Shown here: one piece after another, positions 46,690 through 58,710 of the stretch
How positions within the stretch are numbered: position 1 is the stretch's first letter
Layout: each line of letters opens with the position of its first letter
Assembly: GCA_963576475.1 (NCBI GenBank)
Contig: OY754973.1
Span: 9,765,552 to 9,829,551, forward strand
Length of the DNA stretch: 64,000 nt
DNA from: Molanna angustata
Taxonomy: Eukaryota > Arthropoda > Insecta > Trichoptera > Molannidae
Direction: 5' to 3'
Made by a program: the position numbers and the translations under genes
The notes under the pieces: generated by a model
Seen by the model: only the letters and a program-made list of their open reading frames with translations
What the model was told of the DNA's origin: nothing
The model's database searches: none

Positions 46690-47045
46690 ATGTGTTAGGC
46701 CAATTATGACATATGCGGTGGAGACAAGAGCCGACACGACCAGAACCAAAAACCTCCTACGAACATCGGAAATGAAGGTATTACGGGCTATCACAGGGAA
46801 GAAGCTTAGGGACAGAATTCGCAATGACGACATTAGGCGGACCTGTGAGACCGAGGACATCATACGATGGAGTAGAGCTAGGAGAAGATTTTGGAGGGAT
46901 CATGTCAACAGGATGGACACATCTCGAATCCCATCCATAGCGGCAAATGAAATCCCACTAGGGCATCGCCTCCCCGGAAGACCACCGAAGAGGTGGAAGG
47001 ATAGCTGGACCTCAGCTTCACAGAAGAATAAGAAGAAGAAGATTT
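46690..47045 (+). mobile_element. LINE RT C-terminus, open over 114 residues, (GAA)n tail
   Basis: Frame 46706-47050 reads 'MTYAVETRADTTRTKNLLRT', 'EMKVLRAITGKKLRDRIRND', 'RRFWRDHVNRM' and 'GRPPKRWKDSWTSASQKN'. 'TYAVETRADT' is the typical tail after the RT domain. It ends in AAGAAGAAGAAG. The catalytic core is missing. Confidence 0.8.
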
Positions 47046-48020
47046 TATAGTAGGATTCGATTTTTTCAATGTGACTGTTTTTTTTTGCTCAATGTGACTG
47101 CTATAAAACTGTTATTACCAATTATATTACTAGCTTTAAAAAATCATTTATTTAAAAAAAAATCCTTATAAAAACCTTTAGTAGACAAATTAGGTAACAG
47201 ATCTCATGTTAAAATATTTATGAGTATGAAAAATGGAAAAAATACATGAAATAGCAAGTAGGTAGTATTATTTCGGCAGCCCTATGCGGATAGCCATGCA
47301 ACAGGCTTTTCCGGCAATCGGGGAGTTTAGGCGGGAAAACACCTGCCATCTATTGACAGTCCTGTGAACTTTTCCGATAAACGTATTGACATCCGAGTAT
47401 TTGGTGGGTATACTTACCTACAGGATCCCAACACACTGCGCAAAGTAAGCACAACAAAATACAGTTCATCCGATTCTAGAATTGTCTGACGTTGGAGACA
47501 AATGTATATTTCAACCCGTCAAACGTTGAATTTCAATACTGAATATTGGAACGAATCGAATATCCGGATAAATGTTTCAATTGGAAACGAAATATAATAT
47601 CGATTTTTCTCCGCCATGCTTGCTGTGGTGCTTCAAATATGTTTCTCATATAATATTAACACAATTATGAAATAGCTGTGCGACACCGGCTCAGAATAGT
47701 GCTTCCACTCTTTACCTGATGTATTGATTAACGAAGAGTCTCTTCTCAGTTCTGATTTTACGTCGTCTATCTCACTAAACATAAGTAGGTACCTATACCA
47801 AAAAGGTTCAAAAAAATATTTGTATCTAATAATTCCTTATTTCTTATCCTTTTGTTTCCTATCTGTTAGCAATGAAAGTTTTAATATTCAATCTTATGTA
47901 TTTTTACTTTTCTAATCTATTCTTATTTCTAATTTTTCGACTGATAATACGTGATGGAATTCCATTATCAATATTATATTACTTAAAAAAAAAAAGTAAC
48001 AACACAAATTTTTAACTTTA

Positions 48021-48101
48021 TTCCACTAATTTAAAAATTTTGACCACTGACGCGTTTCGCTCAAAGAGCATCTACTGAATGGTACTTTTGAATTAGTGGA
48101 C
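48021..48101 (-). ncRNA. Hammerhead-like motif inside a foldback
   Basis: On the minus strand: CCACTAATT..., TACCATT, CAGTAGA (plus 48071-48077), stem II GCTC/GAGC, GAAA (48055-48058), CGCGTC, AGTGGT, ...AATTAGTGG. TACCATT/AGTGGT gives a 6-bp inner stem I (one G-U), followed by an internal loop and a ~14-bp outer stem. Two core positions differ from CUGANGA (U4 to A, A6 to U); the GAAA, G5, G8 and A9 equivalents are kept. Confidence 0.5.
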
Positions 48102-48377
48102 CATATATTTATATAGATACATAAATTCATTGCTAGCAAACCTTTTATACATGAAAATATAGTAATTTTATAATATCAATATATTCTTTTTGCCATGTGA
48201 TTACCCAATTGCCAATATATAGTCTGAATTGAATATTTAATATCAACTCTGGTTGGTTGGAATAAAAAGCCAAATAATATACAAATTATATAATATAATA
48301 CAGAAATTGCACATTAATAAATTAATAATAACTAAAAAATCAATTAATTTTAAAGCTATAGACAAATAATGTCTTTG

Positions 48378-48510
48378 AATTATAAATAAATAAATAAATA
48401 AATTACTAAATAAATAATTAAATAAATCAGTATAATATAAATAAATAAACAAACAAATAAATAAATAGTGAATTAAATAAATAAATTTATCAACAAATAA
48501 ATAAATGAAT
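48378..48510. repeat. (AAAT)n-rich low-complexity tract
   Basis: Repeated TAAATAAATAAATAAATAA segments with interruptions. The Tyr/Leu/Phe-rich frames across it on the minus strand (48243-48545) are low-complexity artefacts. Confidence 0.7.
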
Positions 48511-49121
48511 ACCTGCATAAAATTATATAATAAATACATAAACAAATTAAAAAAAATGTATTTAAATGTAAACTACAACAGTCCATTTTCAAACACCACA
48601 ATCGATTTATCTTTGCTGTTAGTGAGTGAGTGTTTTTATCGGCATTGGCTAACGACATAGTAATATGGTGGTCATGTTGCTTGCACATTGCACATTTGCG
48701 CTTTTCATTGTTCGCTGTGGACCATCTAAATTATATTATGCATTGTGTGCGAGCAGGGCAACATCCACTATGGGTTCAAACGATGTGGTTGTGTCAAGCG
48801 CCAAGAAGCATAAGACGCCATATATCCATAAAGGTATATTATAATTTTACTTTAATATTGATTCTCGGAAAACTAACAGGTTCTATAATAATAATAATAG
48901 TAACTTTTATTTCGACGTAAAAAAATACAAAAATTAATATATCTAGAGTAAACAAAAAGTATACCTACATTTTTTTTTGATACATTAATAAATTATGGTA
49001 CAGGTACAGGATATAACACTAAATTATTAAAACAATGTAAAGTATGGAGAACATTAATAATTTTTAACTATGTGCTCAGCACCTAGCCTACGAAAGGTGG
49101 CAAGACTCAAATTTTAATTTT

Positions 49122-49332
49122 AATAATGTCAAATATTAATTTTAACATGCACACAATTACAAGTTGCCACATCCTGGAGACTTACGATTTTAATCGTCTC
49201 ACAGATCCAGACTGAAAACACAGTTAAAAACTTTCTCTACATCGGGAATCGAACCCGAGACTTTTGGATCAGCAGTCTCGGGTTCGATTTTTTTGGATCA
49301 GCGGACCCAACCAACTGAGCCACGACGGGCGA
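49122..49332 (-). repeat. SINE family 1, copy with an internal inverted duplication
   Basis: The minus strand shows the same body as 1116-1345 (GTCTGGATCTGTGAGACG...CGTAAGTCTCCAGGATGTGG). Its head reads GTCGTGGCTCAGTTGGTTGG. The box-B stretch TCTCGGGTTCGATT is preceded on the same strand by its reverse complement AATCGAACCCGAGA, separated by ~13 bases. Confidence 0.8.
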
Positions 49333-49649
49333 CCAAAAAAATTAAAAAAATTAATTAAACGCTGAACTTAGATTGAGACTGCGTTTATAATGTAGAACTC
49401 TATTTTAAAAATAATTTTATATTACTTTAAATTGTACGATCATTTTGCCCTGAGTAAAATTTTTATTATAACGTAACGTTTTTAGACATATTTTTAGTTG
49501 ACTAGGCGAAACAATCGTTAGATAAAAAGAAATGACAAAAGTAGAAATTATTAAATTAGTTCAATTGAGATGATGTTCATTTAAAAATGACAGCCGGGCA
49601 AATAATAATATATTTATCGATTTTCAAAATAAAGTGGAAAACCTTTTAA

Positions 49650-49890
49650 ATAAAGTGCGCCGGGCGCCAACAACTGTGGAATCGGCCCTGTGTGCCAATA
49701 TGTAAATACGAGAAATTAAACGACCCGAACGGACATAACACGTGCCGATTTCCGCTAAACGTATCGAAATACGGAGAGGTAAGCAGCGACGATAGCGATC
49801 AAACGAAATATGTATCGCGAAACACAATAATTACAATATTATTATTATTGTTTTGGCGGGAAATCGTGTTTTGAATCCGCCATTTAAACG
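49650..49890. other. CpG-rich island with a good splice-donor match
   Basis: GCGCCGGGCGCCAACAACTG, GACCCGAACGGACATAACAC and CAGCGACGATAGCGATC form a CpG-rich patch. GAG|GTAAGC at 49776-49784 matches a splice donor. No frame has a known domain. This may be a 5' exon, enhancer or conserved element. Confidence 0.3.
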
Positions 49891-50248
49891 ATGGTTACAC
49901 TATCGCAATTTATTATATTTTAAATCAGTATGGGTCCGGTTAATGAGGAGTATTCTGCCAAAATACGCCGACATTATTATCTGTAACGGTGGCACATACA
50001 TAAATACGTCTTAATATTTAGGTTGCGTGTAATTAATTCGCTAACATAAAATAGACTTATTTCGTTTTTCAATTAAGCAGCTGAAACCCGGGAAATATTC
50101 ATAGTCATTTGTTTACATTTCTGACGTGAACAAATACAGCATACAAATTGTCAATTGGTTATTTATTACAATTTATCGATTTCTTGTTTTTTACTCTATA
50201 CCAACTACCCCAAGGGGATATAGAAGGGAGTTAGAAATTCGCAAATTT

Positions 50249-50735
50249 TAAGGTTATTCTTATATTGCAAATTTTCAACTAGTATCATGCTGAGATTGTA
50301 TTCTGAAAGTTTCATCACAATATATCTGTGTGTGTGCTTCATGTTCTATGTACTTTGTATGGCGTGTATATTCTACTTTATCGATTATAGATTTACGTAC
50401 GCATTCGATTCTTTTCATATTTTGCAAATTTTTATATCTAATACTCACTTAGACCCCATTAGATTTTGATGGAAATCTAATCAGTGCTTCTTATTTTTTT
50501 TTGCCGTCAAATATTTCAATGTGACCCCATTCTCATAAAACTTCAAATTGTTACAAAAACACATCACTTTCATAAAATGGCATTGAATAATTATTATGTT
50601 TTCATAATTTAATATTTAAATCAAAAATAATTTAACATACCTACTCAATTCATGAAAATGCTGAATAATTTCCATATAAAATTTTAATGCTTTGTGCAGT
50701 GACTTGGTAGTGAGGAGTATAAAGTAAGCCTCAAC
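50249..50735 (+). repeat. Dispersed repeat R1, copy 3
   Basis: AACTAGTATCATGCTGAGAT through TTTATCGATTATAGA to AGTGACTTGGTAGTGAGGAG parallels copies at 3258 and 33020. The uninterrupted length is ~490 bp. Confidence 0.7.
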
Positions 50736-50937
50736 CCACCCATTTATTTAAGGTTTGAGTCTCACATCTCTCTTAATTATTGAATCCATAACATATTCTT
50801 AAGGTAGTGAAATGAACAACCCCAAACAATTTACTTAAACCTTATTCTGTGAAGATCCATCGTTACTGATGATTGAGACTGACATGACTACACTCGTGCA
50901 CCATCTCTCCAGTCTGACCCAAAAATGAATCTAAAAA

Positions 50938-51105
50938 GATAGGCGGTGGCAGTATAATCCAGTAGTCGCGAGTTCGAATCCTGCCAAGACCTATTTTATT
51001 CACCTATAGCACAAGCATTATTGCTTAGTTTAGGAAACGTATGAGGATGTTTGTATATGTACTTGTAACAAGGACATTCATCCTTACATTATTTATAAAA
51101 AAATA
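50938..51105 (+). repeat. SINE family 2, copy 3 (head damaged)
   Basis: The first ~25 bases of the head are shortened, but GCGAGTTCGAATCCTGCC and the body CACCTATAGCACAAGCATTA are present. The tail is A-rich. Confidence 0.75.
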
Positions 51106-51109
51106 CCTC

Positions 51110-52910
51110 AAAATGACATTAGGTATAATAAAGCATGTTTTTTCCAATATTTAAATTTGTTTATATTTTTTTTTATGAATCGATTTACCAATTTTTTACT
51201 TTTTTTTGTCAAATCAGTTCTTTTGTAATTAAAATGTTAATATAATATGTTTACAAATATTTTATCAAATGAATTATACCTATTTGATATTCCAATATCC
51301 ATTTTAACATATTTCTTATAGTCTGGTATCAATTGTATCACCGTAATTTAAAAAAAAAATAATAATGAAACCGAAAAAAAATCCACAATCCACGTTTTGT
51401 TACAATAAATTAAATAAATATATGGTTGAGCCGTTTCTCATGAGGAAGAAACTTCATAATCAAAATAAATCTGTCGACTGTTGTGTATAACCATAAACAA
51501 TAAACAAGATGTCCAATCTTTATGGTCACTTCCCGCGCTCTTCGTTAAACTCAAACAAAACAAAACACAGAAAAAAGAGCGGGAACATAATGTACAAGTT
51601 TTGTCTCTGGTACAAAACATGCGTGAAAATAGATACATTATTCATTTTTACCAAATTGGAAAGTTTATAACTTGGACTGGATTTTATTCAAAAGAAATAG
51701 TGTAGGCGTATCTTTTATTTTATCTGATATTACATAATATATTTTATTATAATACAGAACAGCAATATGACAAGGTACGAAGGTTAGAACCTAGTTTTTA
51801 TTTATTTATTTATAATCTCTTTGTACATATTAAAGATACACATTGTGTGTTATACAATAAATTCTTCAAAGCAACCGAATATAATGTAAGATATGCAATG
51901 TATTTACTTAAAAATAATTCATAATACCTAATACTGTAGAAGCATATTTCCATGTATCCCTTCCTTGCCATCGTCCCCTCACTGATTTGTTTGAGAATCG
52001 TCACTTTGAAAGTTAATCGCAATATTTTTGGGTAACAATAAGTGACAATTGAAAAAAGTTTAGTGGAAGTTTAAAGATCACCGCGTGTGGATGTTTCTAC
52101 CAGTGCACATAAAAGAAAGAATCATAGTGAACAAGAAATATTGGAAGCATCGGTGAGATCGTTTATTATACAGTCCACTATCCAACAACATTAATATCCA
52201 TCCAAATACTACTACCTCCATTTCGGAAACTTGTCTTCTTTTATAATTCAGGCTAAAAACAATAACAAGCTGTGTCTCTATTGGGAATTATACACGCTAG
52301 GTATCTTAATATAATTAGCGAAATAAATAACGAGTGTAATCTTTTACAGCTATTAAAGAAGACATTTGCAGTTACACCATTTTGCGCTACTATGTAATTT
52401 GTTAACGTAAAATACAAGATTTTATCGACATGAAAACAATTACAAATGATTTTACTGCTAACATATCAAAATTATTAATTTAGAATAGAAATCTTAGTTT
52501 TATTTGTAATTCTTAAAACTTCTCTTCTCAAACGTTCTCCTTTACTAATTTTCATCATTTGATTTTTTAAGTAGGTTTTTCGCTTAAGAATAATGTAATT
52601 TATATGCTTAAAAAATATACAAGAACATGCAATTAGTTTTCTGTGTAATTATCACGGTATTCATAATTATTCTTACCGATTACGTTAATTAGACAATATT
52701 GGAAAATAATGTCAACAAGGATTGTTTTTTCCAACTGTCGATTCGTTCAAGAGAATTTATTTCCCTTAATGAATCGATAGTACCTACTAACCTTAGTTTC
52801 GTGTGAGCGAATTGTATGCAGTAGTGGAGTTTTTGCATTGTTTTTCCTACTTTAAAGTAAAAACAACACCAACTTAGGCTTTGCATCATATATGTCATGT
52901 GTATGGATTA
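51110..52910. other. AT-rich DNA, no gene seen
   Basis: Overlapping frames on both strands at 51438-51705 have no motif and are treated as chance. No RNA or repeat family is recognised. Confidence 0.45.
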
Positions 52911-52914
52911 AATG

Positions 52915-53190
52915 AATTCGGAGGAGAATTTTTAGCGTGTCTGTGTGCGTGTGTGTCCCCTTATAACTTTTGATCCGCTTAACACACAGATTCGAAAATT
53001 TCAGAAAATATAGAAATTTTTGGCATACATAACTTTTATGCTAAGAACATTGAATTTTTGTTCCAGTTAGAAGTTATCAATATTTAAATTTTTATTTTAT
53101 TGTTTACATAACTTTATTGTTTATATCAAAAACCATAAATGCTAGCCAGCTGAAAATTTGTATAAATATAGAAAAATATAATATCTTAAT
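52915..53190 (+). repeat. Dispersed repeat R3, copy 2
   Basis: GTGTCTGTGTGCGTGTGTGT, TATAACTTTTGATCCGCTTA and AAAATTTCAGAAAATATAGA parallel 23990-24200. Confidence 0.6.
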
Positions 53191-54474
53191 TTTATGAATA
53201 TAAAAAAGTTCCAGAATTACTCAAACTTCTTTTATTAAAAATATTTTTTTAAGAACAACCTATATGTTTAATTGCCTATATTTCCATTTTTTCAAACTAT
53301 CGAAAAACCCCGAAACACCTCAACTAGATCATTTAATATTCTTTAAAAGAGATGCTCATTATTGCAGTAGATCTTATACTTTTCAGAACCAATTTGTACA
53401 AATTGTATTTAGTGACGACATCGTATCATACAATTTGTATGGCAGAATACACAATATCTACGAGGCAGTAGTTGGATACTTAATTTTCATACTTGCATAG
53501 ATACAAAGTATCCAGCTATATACATATGCGGGGTAGTAAAAATGGGCTGACCTCCATAGTATCCTATCCTTGCATACCTTCATGTTATCTTCTTAAAATA
53601 TTCAATAATTTGGATTTAAGGGTTTATAGTTAGGTACGTATTTTTCAACTACAGAATCTTACTATCGCTATCGAAAATTGGATGTCATTTGTTACAATGC
53701 ATCTTGTTTTATAAATAATAATCATTAAATAGGATATTTCTTTTTTGCATAAATATCATCATATTTTGTATAAAATTTTGAATCAATCGCTTAAGCTGAC
53801 TTGGTCCTTTCACATTTTCCCTAACAAAACAAAATAAAACATAAATTTCAAAAGACACTAAAAACTTTCCAGTTGGTATTGCACTGAAGATTCTCCTTTA
53901 TCAGCAAAAGTTTCAATTACTTTACGGGGGAATGTTGCAGCACCAGTAAGTGGATGCGTAGTACCTACATATATATATTGTAGGTAGGTGACGTTTTTGT
54001 TTAGTCAATAATAAAAATAAATCTACATGTTTCGACTAACCCGACTTTCCCCTTTCGTGTTGTGGCCATTCTACACGACCCTACCCCCATCCCCGATACT
54101 CTTATCCCCCCTACACCTTAGCCACATTTCCTCCCCTTTGTATTTTCCTTCATTTTAACACGTTATATTTTGCATTTATAACTTTATTTATTTTATTACA
54201 TTTGTTATAAAACTTAATAATTCATTGATTATTATATAAAATTGAAATTCGTATAAGGCTAAATATAAGCCTAAAAATAAATAATAGTAATTCTGAGAAA
54301 AGATTTTAAACCTAGAATTCCGTTTAAAATATCGTTATTTTTGATTAATTGTTTTGTTTTTATTTTTTTTCTTACATATTACCTACTCGTATAATATAAG
54401 ATATAAGTATAATATAAAATAATGAGTATGGTTATCTGCTGAACGTACCACACTAGCTATCCCCATTCACAATA

Positions 54475-54712
54475 CAGGTTTTGTTTTTAAGAACCTAAAA
54501 TCAGCTAGACTATGGAATGGCCTAAGTGCAGCATGAAGTAACGTCATCTCAACCCATACAAATATTTAAAGGCATACTAAAAAAAACTATGTTTGTCAAT
54601 ACTTCATGAATATTTTTTCTATATACTACCGTACCCAACTTCTTTTACTCGTTGCTATGTGAGGTGTTGGTTGGAAGAAAATGCCTTAGGGCAATAAATC
54701 AGGATACAAGAA
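54475..54712 (+). mobile_element. LINE 3' remnant and tail
   Basis: A broken frame reads 'SARLWNGLSAA' (cf. the RLWNxLP motif of LINE C-termini) and is followed by GTTGGTTGGAAGAAAATGCC and GGGCAATAAATCAGG. Confidence 0.6.
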
Positions 54713-55032
54713 GCCATCACTGACCTGGGTTGTAGATCCACGGATGATGATGACTGATAACAAAGGACAAGCATGGACTCGTATTTTTTAATTATTTTGG
54801 TTTTACTTACTGTTGATTACTTACATATAGGTATTCTTCCGCCGCGCGCCGCCCCGTCCCGTTATTCTTATGGAGATTAATAACACATAAAGAACATAAG
54901 AAGAATCGGGAGAACTCTAAAACCTTGCAGACACTGCACTTAAATTCCAAAGAGAGTTCATTTTAAGGAAACAGTAGGTCCACCGTTCACAGAAAGTTAA
55001 GATAATAGTGAAACGTATGTATTTTTGACAAA

Positions 55033-55410
55033 AAGTCTTCGTGGCAATATCATCAGCCTGTGTTTGCCCACTGCAGGACATAGGCCTCCCCTCTCCTTCT
55101 CCACTCCTCCCGTTCCTATGCGACTCCCATCCACTGTGGTCCAACAAATATTTTAATGTCGTCCATCCATCTGTTAGGTGGTCGCCCTTGTGGTCTCTTG
55201 TCGCCTCTCGGTCTCCACTCCACCAGTCTTTTCATCCATATATTGTCGATCATTCTTGATATGTGTGTCGGTCATTCTTCGTAGCAACAAGGTGTGCATA
55301 ATATCCAATGGATCCAAAGTTTTTCCTTCTTCTTCTTTCTTCTTTCTCAGCCATCTTTCCTCTGCTGGATGTAGGCCTCTTCTAAGAGCTTCCACTCGTC
55401 TCTTTTTTGG
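55033..55410 (-). mobile_element. RTE-type LINE C-terminus, partly duplicated
   Basis: The minus strand encodes 'GRPPNRWMDDI', 'EWRRRGEAYVLQWANTG' in successive frames, the usual C-terminal end of RTE LINEs. A second similar but shorter block (LHPAEERWLRKKK frame) lies at 55325-55400 next to a (GAA)n stretch, so two 3' ends appear fused. Confidence 0.65.
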
Positions 55411-56044
55411 GCTTTTTGAAGCTTTCCCTTGGACATCTTTATTTATCGCATACTTACTGAAACTTCTTAAAAAATAACTATTACAACACAAATAAGAATT
55501 TTCATGTATCAAAAAAATGTTCATTTTACACTCAAAACATATAATTGTTATGAGTGAACAAATTCAACAATTTCTCAAAACGGGAGACTTTGGTTACTGT
55601 GTATAAAGACACCTAGATAGGTAGGTATATCAATTTCTCCAATTTCCAGTATACACTGATTGCATTTATCCGCGTTGTTCCCTTCGTCTTTAGGTGGTAG
55701 GCGATGATTATTTCAAAATTGAAAATTCTGAGAGAATGGCCATGTCCGCCGACAAAATTCAATTTGGGACTAACTCACCGAATCACCTCAAGATGGTGAT
55801 GGGCGAGAGTCGAGAGTGAAGTTCCACCCACCATCGCCAGGACGACTGTCAACTGTTATGTTTATTCGCTCGTTTGGCCTTTAACATCGCCCCGAAGGAA
55901 ACACACAACCGAGGGGGGGGGACTTATTCGGAAGCCTGACGGGCACTTTGTGAAAAAGGAGGAAGCATTTATTGGGATATCTGTTTAGCTGATATTATTT
56001 GTTAGATTATTTGAATGAAAAAAAGACAACGATTTGCATTATTA

Positions 56045-56227
56045 AATTATCAAGGATATTATTTTTATATGGAGTTCTATAATATCTTAAGATAAATTAA
56101 AATAGTTAATTTAATTGAAATAGTCACTTGTGGCCTAGTGACTATTTCAATTACCTGGGAGGCAAGTTCCATCAAACGGTGAAATCAAAACCCTCACGAT
56201 TACCAATAGCATGGATATAATTATTTA
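56045..56227. mobile_element. Broken MITE A (two pieces)
   Basis: 56045-56095 matches the MITE centre (ATATGGAGTTCTATAATATC). 56156-56227 matches a left arm (GGAGGCAAGTTCC...ATGGATATAATTAT) that stops where a LINE poly(A) tail begins. A separate 17-bp hairpin (TAATTGAAATAGTCACT and its complement, 56112-56153) sits between them. Confidence 0.7.
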
Positions 56228-56400
56228 TTTATTTTATTTGAGGCGTTCACAAGATTGCAAGGAGTTTCCTAAGGCATATTCTGGCTTCGGTCGTCAGGTT
56301 ATTTAAATCATCCATCATTCCATCGAATCTGTGGGATTGACACATAGTCATAATGTGATCTATGGTTTGGACCAGATCGCCACACTTCACAACTAGGGTC
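56222..56400 (-). mobile_element. LINE C-terminal zinc-knuckle remnant
   Basis: The minus strand reads 'CEVCGDLVQTIDHIMTMCQS' then 'RICLRKLLAIL' and a stop. The CxxC...H...C pattern is the C-terminal motif of RNase-H-type LINEs. Its (AAAT)n tail abuts and truncates the MITE A arm. Confidence 0.7.
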
Positions 56401-56401
56401 A

Positions 56402-56620
56402 CTTATTTAACAAGCATTTATGCTTATTTTAGGGAACGTAGGAAGATGTATATGTACTTGTTTAACAAGGACATATTCATTTTTTATTAAAAAAAAGCTT
56501 ATGTAGCCCCATTTGTGGCGCTCAGCTGCACTTCTGCTGCAACCTGTCCTATGCGATTATTATGTACCTATATATTGAATGTACCTACTCTGTTTATGAA
56601 TAAAGTTAAATAAATAAATA
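56402..56620 (+). repeat. SINE family 2 tail (56402-56492) followed by a LINE tail (to 56620)
   Basis: AACAAGCATTTATGCTTATT and GTAGGAAGATGTATATGTAC are from the SINE body. After the A run, a 3' UTR ending GTACCTACTCTGTTTATGAA and (AAAT)n follows. Confidence 0.6.
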
Positions 56621-56639
56621 ATTACATTCTCCGTCCGGT

Positions 56640-57610
56640 TTCAATTAACGCACCGTGCCATTATGAATTGCCCCTTTTGCCTCAGGGTCCATCTCCGTAT
56701 CTGTACAGTTGTGAAATGACGTACCCACGAAGGACCCGTGGTGTGATATCTGCCGAGGAAATGAATTTCTTATTCTTTTCCCCACAGCCAGCTTAGTTAG
56801 GTGTGGGGCAGAAGTGTTTCGAGGACTCTTTTTATGCATCCGTTTAATGCGAAGACATTTTGCCCGAAACGGCTCTTTTATTGTGGACTCTCATTTTATT
56901 GTTGAATCTTGATCGCTTCTCCGTGAACTCGTCTTTATTTTAATGTCGCGGTCTGTTACTTTGGGGCAAGAAAAAAATAATGTTTACGCGGGAAAATCAA
57001 ACGGTCGCACATTCTATTCGAAACTAACATTCCGCACCGACACAAATGTACCAACCCTCATCTCGAACGAATCCCTTTACGTCTCCTACAATTCGTTCGT
57101 CTTTCGGTTTTGGTTCGCTTAATCGATTAAATTTGTGTTTTGGTTTTAAGATGACTACGATACTCGTATATGTATATACACAGTATGGGAAGATTTTTGT
57201 ATCAGAAAACAAAATCGGATGACAAGTAAACAAATAAAATTTTATAAGGCTCGTTTCGATCTTTTAAAGAGGTGCGTTGTAAATAATGGGTCAAGAGAGA
57301 AATTCTCAAATTTTAATACCCAATCAATTCTAGGTACACAACAAGAAAGAAAAAAATAAGCGATTCGGCTTTATTGATATAGTTATTTTTACAGCTCGAG
57401 TTTTTTGTTTCTGATACCTTCGTAGTTTCGTGTCTCACATTCAAAACGAAAATGTAAATTGTATCTGTTATCTTATGTAAGGTACCTACTCTTCAAATTG
57501 CATAAGAGAGAAATCCTTGTGGCTTTTTGTTAATGCCTGCATTATTCATTTTGCAAGATTTAGAAAGTGGCTTCACCCACTAGTTACCATTTGATGGGAA
57601 ATTATTTTAT
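56640..57610. other. Moderately GC-richer non-coding DNA
   Basis: 56640-57130 is less AT-rich than its flanks (ACGAAGGACCCGTGGTGTGA, CGAACGAATCCCTTTACGTC). Short open frames on the minus strand show no motif. It could be conserved non-coding sequence. Confidence 0.35.
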
Positions 57611-57619
57611 AAAGTAACA

Positions 57620-57950
57620 TACAAGACTAACTTACATTATTTGGAACATACAAGACTAACTTACAATCGCTAAAAATAACACAAAAATTAATCATCAAGG
57701 TCATTCTCAAAAAACCTAGAAATTTTCCTACAAAGCAATTATTTGATATATTCCAAGTACCTGAAGTAGATAACTTATATAAAAATATTGCTTTACAACA
57801 AATACGTAAAGATTGCTTTGGAAAACGGGCTGAAAATCTGGTCAGTACACAGAGACGGCATCTCATAGGAAATAACATGATGATCCCGAAATGTAACAAG
57901 ACGCACGCCCAACATCACAATAAATACCTGGGTGTACAATATTTTTAATA
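57620..57950 (+). mobile_element. Jockey-like LINE C-terminal remnant
   Basis: The plus-strand frame reads 'KKPRNFPTKQLFDIFQVPEV', 'DNLYKNIALQQIRKDCFGKR' and 'KTHAQHHNKYLGVQYF', the post-RT tail of jockey/CR1-type LINEs. It resembles the LINE inserted at 61.6-62.6 kb. Confidence 0.65.
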
Positions 57951-58548
57951 CTACACATGCCATTATTAAAACAACACAAAAAAATTATAACTTCAAAAAG
58001 AAAATCAAATTTTTAAAATAACAATAATTTTTTTTTTCTTTGGGTAAATTTTAATTAATGCTCTATATCACAAACAATAAAAAAACTTTAATCATCTGTA
58101 TTAGCTGTAAGTTAAATTTAATTTACAATTTATTAAATAATTCTCCATATGTACGTCTATAATATGTGTAAGTAAATAATATGTAATATGTAAAATGTAT
58201 GATATTTACTCCTGTCCCAAACACAAGTTTTTAATCTTTATTGGGACGGTACTTAGGTATTTAAAAAAAACTGTTTAATTTTTGTATTGTTTATCTATGT
58301 TTATATTATGTATAACTAGTAAAAAAGAGTTTTAAAGAGGCTGAACATATTCGTATAATCTTCAATATGTATTACTCATCGTGCAGACAGTGAATTTTGA
58401 ATGCGATAGAGCAAGACACGTACACTTTGACTCTCTCCATAGAACATATTAATGAAAAAAATATATATTGCTAAGTTACTGGTAAACATACCTATTCTCG
58501 AATATTGATGTAATTACTTTGTGGTTCATTTTGACAAAAAATTTCAAA

Positions 58549-58710
58549 TAAAATTACTTTGTATAGACCACGATATTTGATGAAATTTTCCGACTGGTTT
58601 CGGAACTAACCGTTCCCTCACAGACGAAATGTTTTGAAATATTTGGAAACGGTAAGTTCCAAAACCAGTCGCGAAATTTAATCAAATATCGTGATTTACA
58701 AAGTAATTTT
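58549..58710. mobile_element. Foldback with a hammerhead-like central motif
   Basis: AAAATTACTTTGTATAGACC...GATATTTGATGAAATTTTCC pairs with its imperfect complement ending at 58710. On the minus strand the left half has TGTGAGG, stem II GGAAC/GTTCC, GAAA, CCAGTC. The CUGANGA equivalent seems to have lost a base, so it is a weaker match than the others. Confidence 0.55.

Noticed and set aside
51438..51705. Overlapping 66- and 74-residue frames on opposite strands
   Set aside because: Mutually overlapping antisense frames without motifs; at most one could be real and nothing favours either.
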